Positions 34,328 through 43,661 are shown, counted from the first letter of the stretch. The stretch: DNA of 64,000 nt from Paenibacillus sp. Soil787 (GCF_001429545.1 NZ_LMSP01000044.1:170136-234135); one strand, 5' to 3'. Translations and numbers: made by a program. The notes: generated by a model not told the origin, from the sequence alone.

Positions 34328-35590
34328 ATGCAAAAAGTTACAGCCATTCTGCTGGGTGCCGGCAATCGCGGTGCCCAAGCTTATGCGCCTTACGCGCTTA
34401 ATCATCCTCACGAGCTTGATATTATCGCAGTAGCGGAACCCGATGACGATAGGAGAGCAGCGTTTGTTACTGCTCACCAAATTTCGCAGGAACATGCCCA
34501 TTCGGATTGGGAAAAGCTCTTGGCACAGCCGAAGCTGGCGGATATCGCCATCATTTGTACGCAGGATCAGATGCATTACGAGCCGACGCTCAAGGCGCTT
34601 GAGCTTGGTTATCACGTCCTTCTTGAAAAACCGATGTCTCCAAGTCCAGCGGAATGCGTCGAAATGGAACGTATGGCGAAAAAGCATAATCGCTTGCTGA
34701 CGATATGCCATGTACTGCGTTATACGGCGTTCTGGAAGGCGATGAAACGTGTCATCGATGAAGGGAAGATTGGACAAATCGTCTCCATTCAACTGAATGA
34801 GAATGTGGGCAATATGCATATGGCGCACAGCTTTGTGCGCGGCAATTGGAATAACTCGGACACTTCGAGTCCGATGATCTTGGCCAAATCGTGTCACGAT
34901 ATGGATATTTTATCGTATATCATGGGCGAGCCTTGCGAGCGTGTGAGTTCATTTGGATCACTTATGCATTTTAATGCGGAGAACGCGCCAGAAGGCGCGC
35001 CAGTACGTTGTCTCGACGGCTGTCCGGCGGAAGCCAGCTGTCAATACTATGCGCCCAAATATTATTTGGGCTCCGGCCGGGGCTGGGCAGCTAAGTTCAC
35101 AACTGATACTAGCTTAGAGGGTATACTTGAGGCGCTGCGCACAACGCCATATGGCAAATGCGTGTATCGCAGCGATAATAATGTCGTCGACCATCAGGTC
35201 GTCAATATGGAATTTGCCAGCGGAGCTACCGCGATGTTCAGTATGTGCGGGTTTACGCGGGATAATACACGCATTGTGCAGGTCATGGGTACGAAAGGTG
35301 AAATTAGAGGAAACATGGAAGAGCATACATTCACTGTCCATGATTTTGTGACGAATGAGCAGAATGCGATTCATGTCCATGCATCCGAAGAGGGGCATAG
35401 CGGAGGCGATGTGGGCATCGTTCGCAGTTTTCTTCGCGAGGTTCGTGCATATGCTGGAGGAGAAAGTGAATCATCTGCAGCTGCTTCTGTGAGAAGCCAT
35501 TTGATGGCATTTGCTGCTGAGGAATCGCGTGTGAACGGCGGAAAGCCGATTGAAATTGAGCAGTTTTATAAGACACTAGTCAAGGTATAG
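34328..35590 (+). CDS. Gfo/Idh/MocA family oxidoreductase of the carbohydrate locus
   Basis: 420 residues. N-terminal Rossmann LLGAGNRGAQAYAPYA and LEKPMSP (EKP motif); C-terminal catalytic domain with AKSCHDMDILSYI, in which the HDxD resembles the family's catalytic His/Asp. A Cys-rich loop (CLDGCPAEASCQYY) is present. It is longer than the 347-residue relative at 5161. 27 bases after the permease, so last gene of the operon; probably oxidises the imported sugar. Ends at a terminator. Confidence 0.91.
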   Translation: MQKVTAILLGAGNRGAQAYAPYALNHPHELDIIAVAEPDDDRRAAFVTAHQISQEHAHSDWEKLLAQPKLADIAIICTQDQMHYEPTLKALELGYHVLLEKPMSPSPAECVEMERMAKKHNRLLTICHVLRYTAFWKAMKRVIDEGKIGQIVSIQLNENVGNMHMAHSFVRGNWNNSDTSSPMILAKSCHDMDILSYIMGEPCERVSSFGSLMHFNAENAPEGAPVRCLDGCPAEASCQYYAPKYYLGSGRGWAAKFTTDTSLEGILEALRTTPYGKCVYRSDNNVVDHQVVNMEFASGATAMFSMCGFTRDNTRIVQVMGTKGEIRGNMEEHTFTVHDFVTNEQNAIHVHASEEGHSGGDVGIVRSFLREVRAYAGGESESSAAASVRSHLMAFAAEESRVNGGKPIEIEQFYKTLVKV

Positions 35591-35599
35591 AGAGTTAAA

Positions 35600-35639
35600 A
35601 ACGCAAGCGGCCTTGGTATTCGGCAGCTTGCGTTCTTTC
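35600..35639 (+). terminator. Terminator of the carbohydrate operon
   Basis: 9-bp stem AACGCAAGC / GCTTGCGTT (35600-35608 with 35626-35634) with a partly paired loop. It is near convergent genes, so it may act on both strands. Confidence 0.7.
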
Positions 35640-35667
35640 ATAGGCGACCTGTAACTTAAACTTAAAA

Positions 35668-36228
35668 TTAAGAAGGAGGATAATAAATTAACGTTTTATA
35701 GACGGCTTTAGCATTAGATGTATTCGTATACGTATGAGGGCGATCGGCTGTGAAGTGAATGGCATCGCCAGCTTTCAGCGTATAGCTTTCCTGGGAGATA
35801 GTTATATCCAGCTTTCCTTCTACCATGAGAATGTATTCTTCAACGCCCTCATTATGAGGTTCGGAGGCATGACTGCAGCCTTGATCCATTTCGACCGTAT
35901 AAATTTCAAAGCTCTTTTGAGGGTGAAATGGGAAGAGCGGGAACGCGCGATATTGTCCATCTTCCTCTTCAAATGGAGAAAGCCCGGCTGCTCGGACAAC
36001 CGTAATCTTCGGTTCGGTATCTTCGATTAGACTTGTAAACGAAATTTGTAACCCGCTCACAATTTTCCAAAGTACGGAAATCGTCGGATTCGAGTCTCCT
36101 CGTTCAATTTGCCCCAGCATCGCTTTGCTGACACCAGTCAGATCAGCGACTTGATCTAAGCTTAGTCCTCTTGTTTTGCGAATGTTTAAAAGTTTTCGAC
36201 CCACCATTTTATGAATCGGTTCGTTCAT
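35668..36228 (-). CDS. XRE family regulator with C-terminal cupin domain
   Basis: 186 residues. HTH residues about 15-65 (LSLDQVADLTGVSKAMLGQIERG), cupin sensor about 100-183 with HASEPHNEGVEEYILMVEGKL (His and Glu metal-site pattern). Such proteins sense amino acids or small acids. ATG 36228 is chosen for GGAGG 8 bases upstream; an ATG at 36264 is less likely. Divergent from tdh-kbl with 136 bases between, so it probably controls threonine degradation. Confidence 0.9.
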   Translation of the reverse strand: MNEPIHKMVGRKLLNIRKTRGLSLDQVADLTGVSKAMLGQIERGDSNPTISVLWKIVSGLQISFTSLIEDTEPKITVVRAAGLSPFEEEDGQYRAFPLFPFHPQKSFEIYTVEMDQGCSHASEPHNEGVEEYILMVEGKLDITISQESYTLKAGDAIHFTADRPHTYTNTSNAKAVYKTLIYYPPS

Positions 36229-36321
36229 TTTAGGTCCTCCAATATATATTTTCCGTTTTGTCAAAATGCCTATTTACAATATAACATACATTTGTATAAT
36301 ATGGTATATAGATGATAAAAC

Positions 36322-36333
36322 GCACGTTTGTGC
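36322..36333. promoter_or_regulatory. Operator candidate between the xre-cupin gene and tdh
   Basis: GCAC-GTTT-GTGC, a perfect inverted repeat. AT-rich sequences with TATAAT-like words lie on either side. Position fits binding by the adjacent regulator. Confidence 0.35.
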
Positions 36334-36364
36334 ATTATAGTAAACTTAAATTGGGGGAACGATA

Positions 36365-37405
36365 ATGAGCGCTACCATGATTGGACTGGTTAAAGAGCAC
36401 AGGGGACCTGGTGCCATACTGAAAGAGGTTCCTATTCCGACTTGCGGAGCCGACGAAGTTCTTGTCCGCATTAAAGCAACATCGATTTGCGGAACAGATT
36501 TACATATTTACAATTGGGATGCCTGGGCAGACAAAACCGTTGTAACTCCGAACGTCTTTGGTCATGAATTTGCAGGTATAGTCGTGGAAGTCGGAGAACG
36601 TGCTACAGGTGTGGCGATCGGTGATTATGTATCTGCGGAGGGCCATATGGTATGCGGAATCTGTAAAGCATGCCGTACAGGAAATGCACATGTTTGCCCG
36701 AATACGAGAAGCTTCGGGATTACCGCACTTGGCTGTTTTGCCGAATACGCCGTTGTGAAGGCGACGAACATTATTCATAATGCGCCTGATCTACCTTTTG
36801 AAATCGCTTGCTTGCAGGACCCGCTAGGTAATGCCGTGCAAACGGTATTATCCGGCGACATTGTAGGAAAGTCTGTTGCGATTATTGGTGTTGGCCCGAT
36901 TGGCTTATTGGCCATTCAAGTAGCAAAGGCTTGCGGAGCTGGAGCTATTTATGCCGCGGACATTAACCCTAACCGCTTGGAGCTCGCTAAACAAATGGGT
37001 GCGGATTTTACAATTAACGCCATGGAAACGCGCTTATCTACGGCACTCCGAGAAATGACGGATGGAGAAGGTGTTGAGGTTGTTCTTGAAATGTCCGGCA
37101 ATCCTCAGGCGATCGTAGACGGATTTGAAGCTGCTGCCAACGCGGGAAGAGTGTCCTTGCTCGGTATTCCAACCAAAGAGGTGAGCCTGGACCTAACGAA
37201 TCAAATTATTTTTAAAGGGCTGCGTGTTGAAGGGATTACCGGTAGAAAGATGTATCAAACCTGGTATCAAATGAAGGGTTTGCTGAACCAGAAGCGAATA
37301 GATCTGGCACCGGTTATTACGCATAGATTTACATTAGATCAATATGAGGAAGCTTTCCGGTTAATGAATCAAGGTCAATGCGGGAAAATTGTATTTACAC
37401 ATTAG
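36365..37405 (+). CDS. tdh: L-threonine 3-dehydrogenase
   Basis: Oxidises L-threonine to 2-amino-3-oxobutyrate with NAD. 346 residues of the zinc alcohol dehydrogenase type. Catalytic zinc ligands Cys42 (ICGTD), His67 and Glu68 (GHE); the structural zinc loop with four Cys is in HMVCGICKACRTGNAHVC. The GxGPIG nucleotide loop is GVGPIGLLAIQ, and the family-specific DLHIYNWDAWA is present. GGGGG precedes the ATG. The second pathway enzyme, kbl, follows. Confidence 0.95.
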   Translation: MSATMIGLVKEHRGPGAILKEVPIPTCGADEVLVRIKATSICGTDLHIYNWDAWADKTVVTPNVFGHEFAGIVVEVGERATGVAIGDYVSAEGHMVCGICKACRTGNAHVCPNTRSFGITALGCFAEYAVVKATNIIHNAPDLPFEIACLQDPLGNAVQTVLSGDIVGKSVAIIGVGPIGLLAIQVAKACGAGAIYAADINPNRLELAKQMGADFTINAMETRLSTALREMTDGEGVEVVLEMSGNPQAIVDGFEAAANAGRVSLLGIPTKEVSLDLTNQIIFKGLRVEGITGRKMYQTWYQMKGLLNQKRIDLAPVITHRFTLDQYEEAFRLMNQGQCGKIVFTH

Positions 37406-37418
37406 ACGAACACAAAAG

Positions 37419-37502
37419 CGGGTGCTTACGAAGCTAGTTTTGCTCCGCAAAACTCCAAGGCGGATGCTTACGAAGCTAGTTTTGCTCCGCAAAACTCCAA
37501 GG
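37419..37502 (+). repeat. Two tandem 42-bp hairpin repeats between tdh and kbl
   Basis: Units at 37419-37460 and 37461-37502 are almost identical. Each contains the perfect 8-bp stem AGTTTTGC / GCAAAACT with a 3-base loop. The last bases, CCAAGGAGG, supply the kbl ribosome binding site, so the repeat lies directly at the translation start. Confidence 0.9.
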
Positions 37503-37510
37503 AGGTTCAC

Positions 37511-38686
37511 ATGAACTATTTAAACGATTTGGCAGCGGATATTGAAGGATGGAAGCGAGAAGGAAGATACCGCTCGATTAAAGTATGGGAGAGCGGTTCC
37601 GACTCCTGGATGTACTTGAATGGTAAGAAAGTTCTTCAAATGTCTTCCAATAACTACTTGGGCTTAACCCATCATCCAAAGCTCAAGGAAGCTGCGATTG
37701 CAGCTATTGAGAAGTATGGGGTCGGTAGCGGTTCGGTTCGTACGATTACGGGAACTCTTGATATTCACGATGAACTGGAGACGGAGTTAGCCAAGTTTAA
37801 GGGAACAGAGGCGGCACTTGTGTTCCAGTCCGGTTTTACAACGAACCAAGGCGCATTGTCAGCTGTTCTTGGAGCCGACGATGTGGTGATCAGCGATGAG
37901 CTGAATCACGCGAGTATCATTGATGGCATCCGCTTGACGAAAGCGAGCCGCAAAATTTTCGCTCACAAGGACATGAATCAGCTGGAAGCCATTTTGAAAG
38001 AAACGCAAAAGCATCGTAAACGCGTCGTTGTGACGGATGGTGTATTCAGTATGGATGGCGATATTGCGCCGCTTCCTGACATTGTTCAACTTGCAGAAGC
38101 CTATGACGCTATTGTGTATGTGGATGATGCCCACGCGAGCGGAGTGCTTGGCACCAACGGTAAAGGTTCGACGGACCATTTCGGTCTTCATGGCAGAGTG
38201 CATATTCAGATAGGCACTTTATCCAAAGCAATCGGAGCCGTCGGAGGCTATGTTGCCGGTGCCCAGCTCTTGAAAGAGCATTTGATTCATACGGCAAGGC
38301 CGTTTCTGTTCAGTACCTCGCAAACGCCGGCGGTTGCAGCTACGTGCTTGGCCGCTATTCAAGTGCTTAAGGAAAGCTCGGATTTAGTAACAAAGCTCTG
38401 GGATAACGCGAATGGATTCCGAGCATCTTTACAGGGATTAGGCTTTGATACCGGGGCAAGTGAGACACCTATCATACCGATTATTATAGGCGATCCCGCA
38501 AAAACCATGCGCTTTTCGGATCGTTTGCTCGAAGAAGGCGTGTTTGCCCAAGGCATCATCTATCCGACGGTTGCTATAGATAAAGGCAGAGTGCGGCTTA
38601 TTGTAACGGCTCAGCATACAAAGGAAGACTTATCTTTTGCCTTAGATAGATTGCAGAAGGTCGGTCAGGAGTTCGGACTGATCTAG
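37511..38686 (+). CDS. kbl: Glycine C-acetyltransferase (2-amino-3-ketobutyrate CoA ligase)
   Basis: Second step of threonine catabolism: 2-amino-3-ketobutyrate plus CoA to glycine and acetyl-CoA. 391 residues, PLP-dependent, alpha-oxoamine synthase family. Pyridoxal Lys239 in [24 protein letters not shown] holds the cofactor Asp; [19 protein letters not shown] is the conserved N-terminal substrate region. It forms an operon with tdh, 105 bases apart. GGAGG lies 5-6 bases before the ATG, at the end of the repeat. Confidence 0.95.
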   Translation: MNYLNDLAADIEGWKREGRYRSIKVWESGSDSWMYLNGKKVLQMSSNNYLGLTHHPKLKEAAIAAIEKYGVGSGSVRTITGTLDIHDELETELAKFKGTEAALVFQSGFTTNQGALSAVLGADDVVISDELNHASIIDGIRLTKASRKIFAHKDMNQLEAILKETQKHRKRVVVTDGVFSMDGDIAPLPDIVQLAEAYDAIVYVDDAHASGVLGTNGKGSTDHFGLHGRVHIQIGTLSKAIGAVGGYVAGAQLLKEHLIHTARPFLFSTSQTPAVAATCLAAIQVLKESSDLVTKLWDNANGFRASLQGLGFDTGASETPIIPIIIGDPAKTMRFSDRLLEEGVFAQGIIYPTVAIDKGRVRLIVTAQHTKEDLSFALDRLQKVGQEFGLI

Positions 38687-38701
38687 TAAAAAGTAAAAAG
38701 T

Positions 38702-38747
38702 AAAAAGTGCGGCCAACCTCAGAAGACGGGTGGTCGCACTTTTTTTG
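38702..38747 (+). terminator. Terminator of tdh-kbl
   Basis: AAAAAGTGCG / CGCACTTTTT stem with a partly paired interior and a run of seven T. Confidence 0.88.
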
Positions 38748-38835
38748 TGCTTTTGGAACCATGCCATATGGATATGTCCAACTCTTAATCTCTCACATAG
38801 GATATAGCATCCTATTTTTATAGGAGGTGAGAGAA

Positions 38836-39009
38836 GTGAAAGTGAACTATTATACGTTAGCTTTGGGGTTACTAGGAGCAGCCAAATTGATTTTGAACGC
38901 TTACGGATTAGATATTATTCAAGACGATGAGATGAATGCTATTGCTAATGGCGTAGCAGCTGTTTTATCTATAATTGGGGTTTACACCAACCATCAAAAA
39001 CCTGCCTGA
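38836..39009 (+). CDS. Small holin-like membrane protein
   Basis: 57 residues with two short hydrophobic segments (about 5-22 and 35-51) around LDIIQDDEMNAIANGVAA, a layout like small phage holins. GTG 38836 is chosen with GGAGGTGA upstream. There is no lysin or other phage gene nearby, so it is unlikely to be part of a prophage. Function uncertain. Confidence 0.6.
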   Translation: MKVNYYTLALGLLGAAKLILNAYGLDIIQDDEMNAIANGVAAVLSIIGVYTNHQKPA

Positions 39010-39028
39010 GTACAGATGGCATTGACGG

Positions 39029-39111
39029 GAAAAACAGTGAAATAACGCCTCTTCGTTCCTCTTCCTCATGATTTTAAGTGATTTTCGACCAATTAGCGGC
39101 GCTACGTTCCC
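39029..39111. repeat. Dispersed intergenic repeat, copy A
   Basis: About 83 bases, AAAAACAGTGAAATAACGCC...CTACGTTCCC, with a similar copy at 47525-47607 (GAAATAACG, TCGTTCCTCTTCCTC and CTACGTTCCC are shared). It lies between the holin-like gene and the 35-residue gene. Confidence 0.65.
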
Positions 39112-39202
39112 TAAGCAATATTTATAAGATTTGGCGATCGATAATAATTCGTTATCTGTTGGTAAACAATGAAACAAGATGATTAAGAAAGGAGCAATGA
39201 AC

Positions 39203-39310
39203 ATGGGTGATAACGGACCAATCAAACCTAACGGGTCACAACATGCCGAGAAACCATCAAATGATCCGGAAAAACAAGGAAGATCCGCAGCAAAGAAAAA
39301 ATCAAAGTAA
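39203..39310 (+). CDS. 35-residue basic hydrophilic protein
   Basis: MGDNGPIKPNGSQHAEKPSN with a Lys-rich tail (SAAKKKSK). ATG 39203 has GGAG 8 bases upstream; an ATG at 39197 is also in frame. The Asn/Gly/Pro/Lys make-up recalls minor small acid-soluble or forespore proteins, but I cannot assign it. Too short for most gene finders. Confidence 0.55.
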   Translation: MGDNGPIKPNGSQHAEKPSNDPEKQGRSAAKKKSK

Positions 39311-39453
39311 TTGGTGAAACATGGGTAGAATAGACTTGATTGGCAAGGTTTTATAAATAGAATCGTTGTTAATCTCAATCACGGCTGCCAAGAGCAGGCG
39401 TGATTATTTGCGTTAATCCGAAATAAGTTTAGTGATAAATTATTTATAGTTGC

Positions 39454-39483
39454 TTGACATAAGTAAGTAAAATACAGTATCAT
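39454..39483 (+). promoter_or_regulatory. Promoter of the doxX-type gene
   Basis: TTGACA, 18 bases, TATCAT. An AAAGT / ACTTT inverted repeat follows near 39493-39510 and could be an operator. Confidence 0.6.
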
Positions 39484-39540
39484 ACGAACATAAAGTTTAT
39501 GACTTTAAAAAAGTTAGTGTGAAGAAAGGGGGACATAAAG

Positions 39541-39960
39541 GTGAAAAGTAATTATCATATCGGTGCTTTAATAATAAGAGTGTTGTTAGGAATTACCTTC
39601 TTTGCTCACGGTTTTGATAAGTATCAAGGAGGTATTGGCAATATAGCAGGCTGGTTTGACAGCATCGGTATTCCAGGCTTTATGGCCTATATCGTTGCAA
39701 CGATCGAATTGATAGGGGGTCTAGCACTGATTCTAGGATTTGGTACGCGTATTGTATCCGCACTTATGGTATTAATCCTTTTAGTAGCCACTTTTAAAGT
39801 GAAATTAGCCGTCGGATTCTTTGGAAATGGTCAAATGGCCGGATACGAGCTGGATCTTTCCATGATTGGGGCTGCTATTTATCTTCTCTTAAATGGCAGT
39901 TATGTTGTTTCAATTGATTCGTTATTCAAAAAGGGTCAAAAACCAACACAGCTTCTATAA
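39541..39960 (+). CDS. DoxX family membrane protein
   Basis: 139 residues with four membrane segments, beginning RVLLGITFFAHGFDKYQGG, the DoxX start motif. Members include MhqP/CatD-type proteins linked to quinone and thiol stress. GTG start with GAAAGGGGG upstream. A good promoter (39454-39483) lies directly before it, so it has its own regulation. Ohr follows after two terminators, giving a loose oxidative-stress group. Confidence 0.87.
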   Translation: MKSNYHIGALIIRVLLGITFFAHGFDKYQGGIGNIAGWFDSIGIPGFMAYIVATIELIGGLALILGFGTRIVSALMVLILLVATFKVKLAVGFFGNGQMAGYELDLSMIGAAIYLLLNGSYVVSIDSLFKKGQKPTQLL

Positions 39961-40048
39961 TGTTCTGATCGCTCAAAATTCGCATGGCGGGCAAGAGCAA
40001 ACGATTCTTTCCTTATACACAACGATGTATCCATGGGGTGCAATTAAG

Positions 40049-40088
40049 AAGTGACAGTTAGTCAGAAATTGACTGCTGTCACTTTTTT
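40049..40088 (+). terminator. Terminator downstream of the doxX-type gene
   Basis: About 15-bp stem AAGTGACAGTTAGTCA / TGACTGCTGTCACTT with one mismatch and six T. Confidence 0.85.
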
Positions 40089-40117
40089 CATTTGCACATG
40101 AAGAAGCAAAAGTAAAG

Positions 40118-40167
40118 AGGTTATCCCAAAGTAGAGTTTACTCTACGCTTGGGATGGCCTTTTTTTA
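40118..40167 (+). terminator. Second terminator-like hairpin before ohr
   Basis: Stem AGG..ATCCCAA / TTGGGAT..CCT with an inner GTAGAG / CTCTAC stem and a T run, about 85 bases before ohr. It could end the upstream transcript or act on the ohr leader. Confidence 0.65.
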
Positions 40168-40251
40168 TTCTTCAGAAGTTCGTATAAGATGATGAATTGT
40201 TGGAGATAAATATGTTTCGTGATATTTGCAAATACAAAGGAGAGAACGGAT

Positions 40252-40668
40252 ATGGAAAAATTGTATACAGCAACGGCAACGGCTGAGGGTGGAAGAGAGG
40301 GGAAAGTCACATCCAGCGATGGGGTCATTGACCTAGAATTGAAAGTACCCAAGGAATTAGGAGGGCCAGGCGGACATGCAACGAATCCGGAGCAGCTATT
40401 CGCCGCTGGTTATGCTGCTTGCTTCGACAGCGCTTTGAAACTAATCATCAGGACGAAGAAAGTCCAAGTAGAGAGCACGAAAGTAACCGCAAGTATTACC
40501 ATAGGCAAAGATGGCAGCGGCGGCTATGAATTAGCGGCCAAATTGGATGTTTCCGTCAATGGCGTCGAGCCCGATGTTGCCAAGGAATTGGCTGAAGCAG
40601 CTCATCAATTTTGCCCCTATTCCAAAGCAACCAAGGGGAATATTGAAGTTGAGGTTAATGTTTTGTAG
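40252..40668 (+). CDS. ohr: Organic hydroperoxide resistance protein (Ohr/OsmC family)
   Basis: Reduces organic hydroperoxides using two reactive cysteines, Cys57 (AAGYAACFDSAL) and Cys121 (HQFCPYSKAT). 138 residues, the usual length. The NPEQLFAAGYAACF motif is the Ohr signature, which separates it from plain OsmC. ATG 40252 is chosen with AAGGAGAG upstream. No ohrR repressor is nearby. Confidence 0.93.
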   Translation: MEKLYTATATAEGGREGKVTSSDGVIDLELKVPKELGGPGGHATNPEQLFAAGYAACFDSALKLIIRTKKVQVESTKVTASITIGKDGSGGYELAAKLDVSVNGVEPDVAKELAEAAHQFCPYSKATKGNIEVEVNVL

Positions 40669-41022
40669 TAAATGAAGCAGGAGTCGCTGTTGGTGATCCT
40701 GCTTATTATTTTAATGGAATGGAAAAAAATAATTACTAAGCCATAGAGAATGCAATGGAAGTATTTTGGGGAAAAGGCCTTATCTCAGTATCTTGTTAAT
40801 GTGAAGTATGGTATTTCTGTTTCGGCTGTGATCTTTGATCGTCAAACACTAGACAATATCGTTAGTACGTCACTGAACTTTCTACGATAAAATTTTTTTG
40901 TTCTTTTTAGGAACGATCATTCCCCAATGATATAAAGCAGGTAGATTCATTTATGGTAATTGATTCGCCTATGGAAGATTATGTTACAAATACAAACACA
41001 AATTAAAGAAGATGTTATTTAT

Positions 41023-41679
41023 ATGCAAACAGCAACATTATTAGGCAAAGTAACATTGGTTACTGTAGGGTCCCGAGGTATTGGAGCGGTAATCGTAAAA
41101 CAGTGAAGGGGCAGGAGTTGCTTTCACCTATGCGAGTGCTGTGCAAAAAGCTGAGGAAATCGTGAAGGAAGTTGAAGCGGCAGGGCGTTGGCCCTTCGCG
41201 CTGATAGCAGCGACCCGGATTCAGTAAAAGGCGCAGTTTCAGATACAATAAAAGCTTTCGGTGGAATAAATATTCTAGTTAATGTTCGCGCCATATTTGC
41301 AGCTATGCAAGCCGTCGCTCCTCAAATGGGAGAAGGCGACCGTATCATCTCCACCGGCAGCATTAACGGCGATGTCAGTGCATTCCCAGGAATGAGCCTT
41401 TATAGTATGGCGCAAGCGGCCATAGCTGGACTTACTCGTGGGCTGGCTCGTGATTTGGCGCCGCGTGGCATAACCGTCAACAACCTTCAACCAGGGCCGA
41501 TTGATACCGATATGAACCCTGCTGACGGACCGTTTGCTCCGACGCTCAAAAGTATAATTTCTCTGGGTCGCTACGGTAAAGTAACAGAAGTGGCTGGTCT
41601 GGTTGCATATCTGGCATCACCTGAGTCTGCCTTCATAACAGGTGCATCCATAAACATAGATGGTGGATTCATGCTTTAA
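41023..41679 (+). pseudogene. Frameshifted and deleted SDR (3-oxoacyl-ACP reductase-like)
   Basis: The Rossmann start reads LLGKVTLVT then SRGIGAVIVK and stops. The protein continues in another frame (EGAGVAFTYASAVQKAEEIV), then in a third from about 41188 (ALRADSSDPDSVKGAVSD). Within the last frame ILVN is joined to VRAIFAAMQ, an in-frame loss of about 25 residues including the NAA(I) segment. The C-terminal YSMAQAAIAG catalytic region and the end (INIDGGFML) are intact. Two frameshifts plus a deletion make it clearly non-functional. A GGAACGATCATTCC dyad upstream (40910-40923) may be an old operator. Confidence 0.85.
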
Positions 41680-41717
41680 GTTTGTAGATTGAAAGCAATT
41701 AAGTTCTTTTATCATTA

Positions 41718-41755
41718 AAACAAGGCTGCGGGAATAACCCGCAGCCTTGTTTCGT
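41718..41755 (+). terminator. Terminator of the SDR remnant
   Basis: Perfect 15-bp stem AAACAAGGCTGCGGG / CCCGCAGCCTTGTTT with a 5-base loop. Confidence 0.85.
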
Positions 41756-41817
41756 TATTGGATCATTCAACTTTCGAGGGGGCAGATGAGCATCTGTGGA
41801 TACCAATGTTGTATTTT

Positions 41818-42050
41818 TTGCAACAATTCCCACTCCCAAAGGCCATTTGGTATGCTGAAGTTGTAGTTTGTACAACAATTCGACCCCATTTGTTGCGAAA
41901 AGATCGATATAGGATCAAATTGTTGTACATTAGAGTCAATTTCATAATTCCAAAATTTAATTATGAAATTGACTCCATTATGCAACATCATAGGGAAAGA
42001 GGCGAGATCTAGGCAGCAATTGTTGCACTTTCTACAACATCATTCATCCG
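41818..42050. repeat. Non-coding element with TTGCAACAA-type words and a 17-bp perfect inverted repeat
   Basis: A 230-base stretch contains several copies of the word TTGTTG(T/C)A or its complement (near 41818, 41872, 41918, 42018 and 42038) and the perfect palindrome GAGTCAATTTCATAATT / AATTATGAAATTGACTC (41933-41949 with 41959-41975). Open frames here on both strands have no ribosome binding sites and mirror each other because of the palindrome, so I do not call genes. Confidence 0.6.
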
Positions 42051-42230
42051 GCAGCTCAAGTGAGCAAATAAGACGATGGACTTCAATTAAGACACCATAT
42101 GGTAGAACAAGAATGAATGAATCGACGATCTTAATAATCTTGTAATCTATTATTTGTAAAAGTAGACATTGTAAGTGATATAATAGTCTTGTTGATTTAC
42201 ATATTCTGGTGTGTAGAAGGAGAGACAAGA

Positions 42231-43661
42231 ATGAGTCCAATTCGATCCCTACCAAGAAGTCAGCCTGAGCGTCAAGGTATCGCGTCTTCCTCGATTATGA
42301 GATTTTTACAAGAAGTTCAAGACCGCAGTCTAGAGCTTCACAGCTTTATGCTCCTCCGACATGGGCACGTTGTATCGGAAGGATGGTGGACACCTTATTT
42401 GCCTGAACGTCCGCATATGCTGTTTTCTTTAACTAAAAGCTTTACTTCAACTGCCATCGGATTGTTAGTAGGAGAAGGGCGAGTCTCGCTCGATGACCGG
42501 GTTGTCTCCTTTTTCCCAGAGGATATGCCGCCAGAAGTGACACCAAATCTAGCTGCGATGACCATTCGACACTTACTCATGATGGGTACTGGTCATGCAG
42601 AAGATACGAGTGGAAAGATGCAGTCAACGGATAACTGGGTCAACAGTTTCTTGAATCTTCCCGTAGAGCATGAGCCAGGTACGCATTTCGTCTATAACAG
42701 CGGAGCGACCTATATGCTTTCGGCTATTTTGCAGAAGGTAACCGATCAAACGATACTGGAATATTTGCAGCCGCGTCTGTTGGAACCGTTGGACATCCAA
42801 GGTGCCACATCGGAAAGCTGCCCCCGCGGTATCCACATTGGCGGCTGGGGAATGAAGATCAAAACCGAGGATATTGCCAAGTTTGGACAGCTATATTTAC
42901 AAAAAGGTCAATGGGGTGGGAACCAGCTCATTCCTGAGTCGTGGGTAGAAGAAGCGACAACGAAGCAAATTTCCAATGACTCCAGCACCAATAATGACTG
43001 GTCTCAAGGGTATGGGTATCAATTCTGGAGATGCCGTCACGGCGCATATCGAGGAGACGGAGCTTTCGGGCAGTTCTGCATTGTTCTCCCGGAGCAGGAT
43101 GCCGTCATCGCGATAACGTCTGGAGTCAATGACATGCAAGACGTACTTGATATAGTTTGGGAGCATCTGCTGCCTGCTATGAAATCCGAAGAGCTGCCTG
43201 TGGACAAGGAATCCTCAGAGCCGCTAACCCATGTGCTGCATGGCCTAAGCTTAGAACCGCCGCGATTTCTTTCAAGCTCAGCGCTGGAGACCAGCATATC
43301 GGGAATTGAATTTGAGTTAGAAGAAAATAAAGAACAAATTCATACATTTTCTATTGATTTTACAGAGGATTCAGCCAACGTAACTATTGAAAATAACACC
43401 GGAAAACATACGGTTTACTTTGGTAGAAACGAATGGTATCAGGGAATATATACGCTTCATATGAGACAGGAAAATATAGCATTCGGCTCAGCAACATGGC
43501 AGGATTCAAATACGCTTTTATTAACGTTAAGATATGTGGAAACGCCATTTTGCGTAACTGTAGTATGTACGTTCAATGATGGAAGTTTACAACTGCAATT
43601 TCGACAGAACGTTAGGTTCGGCAATGAGGAACCTAAGTGGATTCTAGGAAAAGTTATGTGA
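42231..43661 (+). CDS. Serine hydrolase of the class C beta-lactamase family
   Basis: 476 residues, with the penicillin-recognising enzyme fold: Ser66-x-x-Lys69 (FSLTKSF), Tyr155-Asn (VYNSGAT) and a C-terminal G-rich GAFGQFCI region. Residues about 350-476 are an extra beta domain typical of these esterase-type proteins. No signal peptide, so probably a cytoplasmic esterase or peptidase rather than an antibiotic-resistance enzyme. ATG 42231 is chosen with AAGGAGAG upstream. TATAAT at 42179-42184. Confidence 0.9.
   Translation: MSPIRSLPRSQPERQGIASSSIMRFLQEVQDRSLELHSFMLLRHGHVVSEGWWTPYLPERPHMLFSLTKSFTSTAIGLLVGEGRVSLDDRVVSFFPEDMPPEVTPNLAAMTIRHLLMMGTGHAEDTSGKMQSTDNWVNSFLNLPVEHEPGTHFVYNSGATYMLSAILQKVTDQTILEYLQPRLLEPLDIQGATSESCPRGIHIGGWGMKIKTEDIAKFGQLYLQKGQWGGNQLIPESWVEEATTKQISNDSSTNNDWSQGYGYQFWRCRHGAYRGDGAFGQFCIVLPEQDAVIAITSGVNDMQDVLDIVWEHLLPAMKSEELPVDKESSEPLTHVLHGLSLEPPRFLSSSALETSISGIEFELEENKEQIHTFSIDFTEDSANVTIENNTGKHTVYFGRNEWYQGIYTLHMRQENIAFGSATWQDSNTLLLTLRYVETPFCVTVVCTFNDGSLQLQFRQNVRFGNEEPKWILGKVM

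Noticed and set aside
38836-39009. Prophage marker (holin-like protein)
   Set aside because: No lysin, portal, terminase or integrase nearby; a stand-alone membrane protein is more likely.
41758-42012. Overlapping frames on both strands
   Set aside because: They mirror each other through the 17-bp inverted repeat and have no ribosome binding sites.
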